This document shows, piece by piece, positions 6,193 to 9,859 of a stretch of DNA of 9,859 bases; position 1 is the first letter of the stretch, and each line of letters starts with the position of its first letter. Position numbers and translations under genes: made by a program. This stretch comes from UBA1801 sp035353395 (GTDB lineage: Bacteria > Acidobacteriota > Holophagae > Holophagales > Holophagaceae). The notes beneath the pieces were generated by a model. It did no database searches, was not told the DNA's origin, and worked only from the letters and a program-made list of their open reading frames with translations. The stretch covers positions 1 to 9,859 of the forward strand of contig DAOPZL010000079.1 of assembly GCA_035353395.1 (NCBI GenBank), given 5' to 3'.

Positions 6193-6549
6193 ATGCTCCA
6201 GCATCCCAGCCCCGTCAGGATCCGCATCCGTTCGGCCTCGGGCGAGTGCTTCGCCATGGGACCGGGGAAGGCCGACCTGCTGGCCGCGATCCAGGAGACA
6301 GGCTCCATCGCGGCGGCCGGGCGCCAGATGGGCATGAGCTACCAGAAGACCCGGCACCTGGTGGACGAGATGAACCGGAGCTTCGTCTCCCCCCTGGTGG
6401 AGGGCTTCAAGGGGGGAGTCCAGGGCGGCGGGACCAGCCTCACGGACCTGGGCAGGGAAGTGCTGGAGCGCTTCCGCCAGATGCAGCTCCGCGCGGAGAA
6501 GGCGGTGGGCAAGGACCTGGAGGCGTTCCGGGAACTGCTGGCTCCGTGA
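6193..6549 (+). CDS. modE: ModE-type winged-helix transcriptional regulator, DNA-binding domain only
   Basis: A 118-residue protein matching the N-terminal LysR-like domain of ModE, the molybdate-responsive regulator. It has the helix-turn-helix around residues 36-61 (GSIAAAGRQMGMSY, then DEMN) and the wing GGVQGGGTSLTDLG (74-87), equivalent to the GGxxGGG turn of E. coli ModE; a terminal helix likely dimerises. The C-terminal pair of Mop/TOBE domains that bind molybdate in E. coli ModE is absent: the protein stops after the DNA-binding and dimer helix. The ATG at 6193 is chosen because the preceding beta-strand region (HPSPVRIRIRS) aligns with the ModE N-terminus; no ribosome-binding site precedes it. 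It is co-oriented with modABC 276 bp downstream, which has its own promoter. It probably binds the 24-bp palindromes here. The family call is firm; molybdate response is inferred from context. Confidence 0.88.
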   Translation: MLQHPSPVRIRIRSASGECFAMGPGKADLLAAIQETGSIAAAGRQMGMSYQKTRHLVDEMNRSFVSPLVEGFKGGVQGGGTSLTDLGREVLERFRQMQLRAEKAVGKDLEAFRELLAP

Positions 6550-6580
6550 CCGGATTTTCCGCTTCCAATCGTGTAGATTA

Positions 6581-6687
6581 TCTTTCATCCGGTTGCTGGG
6601 CGTGAAAGAAAGTATTGATGCCGCTCCGCGGCACGCGGAGTGCCCCGCGGAGCGGCCAGGAACCCGGTCGGCGCTCCGCCTGTTTTT
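6581..6687 (+). other. Structured region after modE with two mutually exclusive hairpins and a T-run
   Basis: The modE-modA gap (6550-6825) has no gene. Stem 1 is TCTTTCA/TGAAAGA (6581-6587, 6603-6609). Stem 2 is a perfect 12-bp GCCGCTCCGCGG/CCGCGGAGCGGC (6620-6631, 6645-6656) with an inner GCAC/GTGC stem. Stem 3 is GGAGCG-g-CC with GGCGCTCC (6649-6657, 6670-6677), six nt before TTTTT (6683-6687). Stems 2 and 3 share bases 6649-6656, so only one can form. The simplest reading is the modE terminator; an attenuator-like switch is possible. Confidence 0.45.
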
Positions 6688-6740
6688 CCGCTTTTCCGCG
6701 TGACGATCTCCCGAGGGCCTTGTGCCTCCGGGCAAAAGCG

Positions 6741-6770
6741 TTGACCGCAGGGCGATGTCCATCCTAAAGT
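6741..6770 (+). promoter_or_regulatory. Predicted modABC promoter
   Basis: TTGACC (6741-6746), 18 nt, TAAAGT (6765-6770). The -35 matches consensus in 5 of 6 positions, the -10 in 4 of 6. Transcription would begin near 6777, leaving a leader of about 50 nt that contains a hairpin (GGGCCG...CGGCCC with inner GGCGC/GCGCC, 6780-6809) just before the ribosome-binding site. Confidence 0.55.
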
Positions 6771-6776
6771 TCATCG
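6753..6776. promoter_or_regulatory. 24-bp ModE-box-like operator E over the modA promoter
   Basis: CGATGTCCA, spacer TCCTAA, AGTTCATCG: outer arms CGATG/CATCG are perfect, in the same 9-6-9 layout as operators A-C. It covers the predicted -10 and start site of modABC, the position from which ModE represses modABC when molybdate is plentiful in E. coli. Binding is inferred. Confidence 0.6.
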
Positions 6777-6825
6777 AACGGGCCGGGCGCCTTCGCGCCG
6801 GGACGGCCCGGCTCCGGAGATGCCC

Positions 6826-7596
6826 ATGCGCTGGACCAAGCTGTTGACTCCCATGCTCGCGCTTGCCGTCGCCCTGTCGGCCCAGGCGCCCAGGAAGACC
6901 GTGGCGGTGGTCGCGGCCGCCTCCATGCGGGACGCGCTCAACGAGGCCAAGGGGGTCTTCGAGAAGGCCCATCCGGACGTCCAGCTCCAGGTGAGCTACG
7001 GCGCCTCGGGCAGCCTGACGGCCCAGATCCAGCAGGGCGCCCCGGTGGACGTCTTCCTCTCCGCGGACACGGCCTTCCCCGAGAAGCTGGTCCAGGCGGG
7101 GCTGGCCACGGCGGAAGGCGTGGTGCCCTACGCCCGGGGCATGCTCGTGCTGTGGGTCCGGAAGGACCTCGGCGCGGACCCCGCCGCCCAGGGCATGAAG
7201 GTCCTGCTGAACCCCGCCGTCAAGCGCGTCTCCATCGCCAACCCGAAACTGGCGCCCTACGGCCTCGCCGCCGAGACCGCCCTCAGGAAGGCGGGCCTGC
7301 ACGAGGCCGTGCTCCCGAAGGTGGTGCTGGCCGAGAACATCAACCAGGCCGCCCAGTACCTCTACACGAACGCCGCCGAGGCCGGCTTCATCGCCCTCTC
7401 CCTGATGGACAATCCGGCCCTCAAGGCGAACGGCTACGTCTGGCCCGTGCCCCAGGACCTCTTCGCGCCCATCGTGCAGGGCGGCGTCGTCCTCAAGCGG
7501 TCCGCCGTGCCGGCCGAGTCCCGCCAGTTCCTGGACTTCCTGGCCAAGGGAGACGGCTTCAAGGTCCTCCAGCGCTTCGGATTCGAGAAGCCCTGA
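6826..7596 (+). CDS. modA: Molybdate ABC transporter, periplasmic substrate-binding protein
   Basis: A 256-residue periplasmic protein that captures molybdate (and usually tungstate) and hands it to ModB. Residues 1-21 are a signal peptide (Arg/Lys start, hydrophobic LLTPMLALAVALS, AQA cleavage site) with no lipobox Cys. The mature protein starts TVAVVAAAS with oxyanion-binding Ser33, then SYGASGS (57-63, Ser61), VDVFLSAD (74-81) and NPKLAPYG (139-146), all typical of ModA. The start is moved to ATG 6826 from the in-frame ATG at 6820: GGAG at 6816-6819 is 6 nt from 6826 but abuts 6820. First gene of modABC, 3 nt before modB. A promoter overlapped by operator E lies upstream. The family is clear; discrimination between molybdate and tungstate cannot be read from the sequence. 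Confidence 0.95.
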   Translation: MRWTKLLTPMLALAVALSAQAPRKTVAVVAAASMRDALNEAKGVFEKAHPDVQLQVSYGASGSLTAQIQQGAPVDVFLSADTAFPEKLVQAGLATAEGVVPYARGMLVLWVRKDLGADPAAQGMKVLLNPAVKRVSIANPKLAPYGLAAETALRKAGLHEAVLPKVVLAENINQAAQYLYTNAAEAGFIALSLMDNPALKANGYVWPVPQDLFAPIVQGGVVLKRSAVPAESRQFLDFLAKGDGFKVLQRFGFEKP

Positions 7597-7599
7597 GGC

Positions 7600-8265
7600 A
7601 TGGACTGGCAGGCGATCCTCCTGAGCCTGAAGCTGGCCCTCTGGGTGGTCGCGCTGCTCCTCCCCGTCGGCCTGGTCCTGGCCTGGCTGCTCGTCTACGG
7701 CCGGTTCAGGGGCAAGGTCCTGCTGGATGCCCTGGTGTCCCTTCCCATGGTGCTCCCGCCCACGGTGCTGGGGTTCTACCTGATCGTGGCCATGGGGCCG
7801 CGCAGCCCCGTGGGCAGGCTCTGGGAGGCGGTCATGGGCCAGCCCCTCGTCTTCTCGTTCTCCGGCCTGGTGGTGGCGTCGGTGCTCCTGAACATCCCGT
7901 TCTTCATCCAGCCCTTCGTGTCCGCGCTGGCGGGCGTCGACCGGAAGTTCCTGGAGGTCGCCTCGACCCTCGGCGCCCGCCCGCTGGGGGTCTACCTGCG
8001 CGTGGCCGTGCCCCTGGCGTGGCGCGGGCTGGTGGCGGGGGTCATCATGACCTTCGCCCACGCGATCGGGGAGTTCGGCGTCGTGCTCATGGTGGGCGGC
8101 AACCTGCCGGGCGTGACGCGCACCGCCTCCATCGCCCTCTTCGACCAGGTCCAGGCCCTGGACATGGAGGGCGCCAACCAGACGGCCCTGTTCCTCCTGG
8201 CGCTCTCCTTCGGGGTCCTGCTCTGCACCTCCGTGCTGCGGGCCAAGGAGCGGCCATGGAGCTGA
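7600..8265 (+). CDS. modB: Molybdate ABC transporter permease
   Basis: A 221-residue inner-membrane permease with about five to six hydrophobic segments (roughly residues 6-32, 42-65, 84-108, 142-166, 195-212). The EAA loop that docks the ATPase is at 119-138 (EVASTLGARPLG, ending VAVP), with Leu-Gly-Ala conserved. LPMVLPPTVLGFYL (48-61) and HAIGEFGVVLMVGGN (154-168) are strong ModB signatures. Length is normal for the family. The ATG lies 3 nt after the modA stop with TGAGG just before it, so translation is probably coupled. The last 10 nt overlap modC. It forms the ModB2C2 core that moves molybdate released from ModA into the cytoplasm. Confidence 0.95.
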   Translation: MDWQAILLSLKLALWVVALLLPVGLVLAWLLVYGRFRGKVLLDALVSLPMVLPPTVLGFYLIVAMGPRSPVGRLWEAVMGQPLVFSFSGLVVASVLLNIPFFIQPFVSALAGVDRKFLEVASTLGARPLGVYLRVAVPLAWRGLVAGVIMTFAHAIGEFGVVLMVGGNLPGVTRTASIALFDQVQALDMEGANQTALFLLALSFGVLLCTSVLRAKERPWS

Positions 8266-8945
8266 GGGCGGACTTCGTCAAGCGCTACGGGAACGGGACG
8301 GCGGTGCGCGCCGAGTTCGCCCTGGACCTGGACGGCTTCTCCGTCACGGTGCTCTTCGGCCCCTCGGGGTGCGGCAAGACCACCATCCTGCGCTGCCTCG
8401 CGGGCCTGGAGCGCCCGGAGGAGGGGCGCATCGAGGCCGGGCCGGAGCTCTGGTACGACGGCGCCCGGGGGCTCCACCGCCCCCCGCACGGACGGAACAT
8501 CGGCCTCGTCTTCCAGGACTCGGCGCTGTTCCCGCATCTCGACGTGGCCGCCAACATCACCTTCGGCCTCCGCCGCCTTTCCGCCGGCCAGCGCGCCCGG
8601 CGCCTGGCGCGCCTGCTGGAGCTCGTGGGCCTGGAGGGCATGGGCGGACGCAGGACGACGGAGCTCTCCGGCGGCCAGTGCCAGCGCGTGGCCCTGGCGC
8701 GGGCCCTGGCCCCCGGGCCGGGGCTGCTCCTCCTGGACGAGCCCTTCGCCTCCCTCGACCGGAACGGCCGGGAGCAGCTCCGGGACTCCCTGCGCGGGAT
8801 CCTCGCGGAGAGCTGCATCCCCACCCTCCTCGTCACCCACGACGGCCACGAGGCCCTCGCCCTGGGCGACCGCTTCCTGATGATGCAGGACGGCTGCCTC
8901 GGCCCCGGGCCGGCCCCGGACCTGGAGAGCTGCGCCACGAGCTGA
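8256..8945 (+). CDS. modC: Molybdate ABC transporter ATPase, short form without TOBE/Mop domain
   Basis: A 229-residue cytoplasmic ATPase powering ModAB. Walker A GPSGCGKT (35-42, Lys41), Q-loop Gln87 in VFQDSALFPH, signature LSGGQ (137-141) in a segment with Cys142, Walker B LLLLDE (157-162, catalytic Glu162), D-loop around SLD, and H-loop His195 are all intact, so it should be active. Typical ModC is about 350 residues with a C-terminal TOBE/Mop domain that binds molybdate; this one ends soon after the H-loop region (FLMMQDG), like short ModC/WtpC-type or other simple anion importers. The start is set by AAGGAG 5 nt before the ATG that overlaps modB by 10 nt; the same frame is open far upstream through modA-modB, but only by codon bias. 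Convergent with the porin gene. Confidence 0.93.
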   Translation: MELRADFVKRYGNGTAVRAEFALDLDGFSVTVLFGPSGCGKTTILRCLAGLERPEEGRIEAGPELWYDGARGLHRPPHGRNIGLVFQDSALFPHLDVAANITFGLRRLSAGQRARRLARLLELVGLEGMGGRRTTELSGGQCQRVALARALAPGPGLLLLDEPFASLDRNGREQLRDSLRGILAESCIPTLLVTHDGHEALALGDRFLMMQDGCLGPGPAPDLESCATS

Positions 8946-8962
8946 AGGCGGCCCTTCCGCGA

Positions 8963-8987
8963 GGACGGGGCCTTCGCGCGCCCGTCC
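8963..8987 (+). terminator. Weak hairpin after modC
   Basis: GGACGGG (8963-8969) pairs with CCCGTCC (8981-8987), 18 bp past the modC stop, with an 11-nt loop and no T-run. It could end or pause modABC transcription, perhaps together with the convergent porin terminator hairpin at 9009-9032. Confidence 0.35.
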
Positions 8988-9004
8988 GCAGCGCGGTCGG
9001 TACG

Positions 9005-9032
9005 AAAAACAGGGCGGCCGATGCCGCCCTGT
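9005..9032 (-). terminator. Rho-independent terminator of the porin gene
   Basis: A perfect 10-bp stem, ACAGGGCGGC (9009-9018) with GCCGCCCTGT (9023-9032), and a 4-nt loop. On the minus strand it is followed at once by TTTTT (complement of 9005-9009, which overlaps the stem base). It lies 27 bp past the porin stop codon. The plus strand has no T-run after it, so it works mainly for the porin. Confidence 0.85.
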
Positions 9033-9058
9033 CCGTGTTGCCTGGTGGTGCGAAAAGC

Positions 9059-9859
9059 TTAGAAGAACCTGTACTGGAACATGACGTTGAAGCCGTTGTA
9101 GTGGGCCTTCTCGGTGTAGTCGTAGTCCGTGCCGTAGAAGAGATCCGCGCCAGCCTTGACGGTGCTGTCGTAGTACTCGAGGCCGAAGGTGGCGTTCTTG
9201 GTGATGTTCCAGTTCGTGTTGATGAAGAACTCGTTGATCTTGACGTCGGTGTACAGATTGTAGCTGCTGTCTCCGACAAGCAGATTGTTTTCCTTGTCGA
9301 ACCGGATCTGGCCGATGCCGAGGTTCGTGTTGAAGGAGTCGTTCCAGGTGTGGCTGTAGCCCAGGTCGATGGACGTGCTCTTGTAGAAGTCGAGCTTCCC
9401 GTTGTCAAGGCGCTCGTAGAAGCCGTCCGTCAGGACGTAGCTGGAGAAGCCGTGCTGGCCGCCGCCGTTGACGATCTTGCCGCCGATCTGGTCGTTCTCG
9501 GTGATGTTCCAGGCGCCGCCGATGCTCCAGGAGAAGCCCGTGTCGCTCGTGTAGTGATAGGAACCGGTGAAGGGATTCTGCTCGCCATTCTGGATCTTCT
9601 GGTAGCCGACGATGCCGGTCACGAAGCCCCAGTCGCCCGAGTACTTGGCAGCGGCCAGGAAGGCAGGTCCGAACTTGGTGGTGTTGCCACCGGACTTGTC
9701 CTGCTCCATGGAGATGCCGACCTTGAAGTTGTCGGCGGGGTTGAAGGTGTAGCGGATCTGGCGGGTGCGGTACTGGGTGCCGTTGAAGTCCTCGAGCCAG
9801 GTGTCGTTGTAGCCCGTGCAGTACTGCCAGTCGACCCACAGGGAGTTGGTCTGGCCGAC
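9059..9859 (-). CDS. Outer-membrane beta-barrel porin (5' end outside window)
   Basis: The C-terminal 266 residues of a beta-barrel protein whose start is beyond the right edge. The fragment shows alternating polar/hydrophobic strands rich in Tyr, Phe, Trp, Gly, Asn and Asp, with repeated strand-turn units such as RQIRYTF then NPADNFKVGISMEQD, FGLEYYD, and WNITENDQ / WNITKNA turn motifs. It ends GFNVMFQYRFF; a terminal Phe after an alternating aromatic strand is the usual BAM-complex recognition signal. The segment VGQTNSLWVDW near the visible start recalls conserved strands of alphaproteobacterial-type porins, but no conserved catalytic motif exists to name a family. It probably lets small solutes through the outer membrane; specificity is unknown. 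A strong terminator follows the stop. Convergent with modC, so not part of the mod operon. Lower GC codon choice at Asn/Lys/Tyr reflects composition rather than transfer. Confidence 0.85.
   Translation of the reverse strand, partial: VGQTNSLWVDWQYCTGYNDTWLEDFNGTQYRTRQIRYTFNPADNFKVGISMEQDKSGGNTTKFGPAFLAAAKYSGDWGFVTGIVGYQKIQNGEQNPFTGSYHYTSDTGFSWSIGGAWNITENDQIGGKIVNGGGQHGFSSYVLTDGFYERLDNGKLDFYKSTSIDLGYSHTWNDSFNTNLGIGQIRFDKENNLLVGDSSYNLYTDVKINEFFINTNWNITKNATFGLEYYDSTVKAGADLFYGTDYDYTEKAHYNGFNVMFQYRFF

Noticed and set aside
6550..6820. Molybdenum-cofactor riboswitch upstream of modA
   Set aside because: The predicted modA start site near 6777 leaves too short a leader, and I could not match the conserved Moco RNA core to the upstream stems.
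6820..6825. Upstream ATG for modA giving an extra Met-Pro
   Set aside because: The ribosome-binding site GGAG directly abuts it with no spacing; the ATG at 6826 has the proper 6-nt spacer and a normal signal peptide.
6133..8061. 642-codon open frame on the minus strand across modE-modA-modB
   Set aside because: Antisense to three genes with clear family motifs; its translation is rich in Gly, His, Gln and Glu with no domain.
7152..8255. Upstream in-frame extension of modC through modA and modB
   Set aside because: The open frame has no homology before residue MELRADF; the ATG at 8256 with AAGGAG 5 nt upstream is the true start.
8833..9408. Minus-strand open frame running from the porin into modC
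   Set aside because: Thr/Ser/Arg-rich shadow frame; the porin frame and modC account for this DNA.

Overview
The window (about two-thirds G+C) looks like the chromosome of a Gram-negative, probably anaerobic or facultatively anaerobic bacterium. The evidence is an outer-membrane porin ending in aromatic residues, a Desulfovibrio-type (FAD-free) molybdenum aldehyde oxidoreductase, a C_GCAxxG_C_C redox protein, and a periplasmic molybdate-uptake system. A Holophaga/Geothrix-like acidobacterium or a deltaproteobacterial lineage would fit, but nothing here fixes the taxon. No rRNA, tRNA, CRISPR array, IS element or phage gene is visible.

Layout. Minus strand, 1-3372: a two-gene unit of a small cysteine-rich C_GCAxxG_C_C protein (2965-3372), then a large molybdenum hydroxylase related to D. 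gigas MOP (start 2903, 3' end outside the window). Minus strand, 3608-3889: ppnP, a 93-residue cupin-like nucleoside phosphorylase. Then comes about 400 bp without a gene, holding palindromes, an AT-rich island and GC-rich hairpins. Minus strand, 4299-5930: a full-length ALDH4-type delta-1-pyrroline-5-carboxylate dehydrogenase (pruA). Plus strand, 6193-8945: a one-domain ModE-type regulator, then modA-modB-modC with 3-nt spacing and a 10-nt overlap. Minus strand, 9059 to the window edge: a porin converging on modC, with a clear intrinsic terminator at 9005-9032.

How it fits together. ModABC would import molybdate for the molybdenum cofactor used by the oxidoreductase, and the C_GCAxxG protein may be a redox partner of that enzyme. 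The main unannotated signal is a family of 24-bp, 9-6-9 inverted-repeat sites with half-site close to CG[A/C]TGTWYW. They lie in intergenic DNA at 3443-3466, 3555-3578 (half only), 3931-3954, 6125-6148 and 6753-6776. The 6753-6776 site overlaps the predicted modA -10, and the 3443-3466 site overlaps a predicted promoter of the oxidoreductase unit. Their size and outer CG...CG layout resemble ModE boxes, so I infer a local molybdate-responsive regulon run by the neighbouring ModE-like protein. It would also take in ppnP and perhaps pruA/modE. Neither this ModE nor this ModC carries the usual Mop/TOBE molybdate-binding domain, so the sensing step is unexplained.
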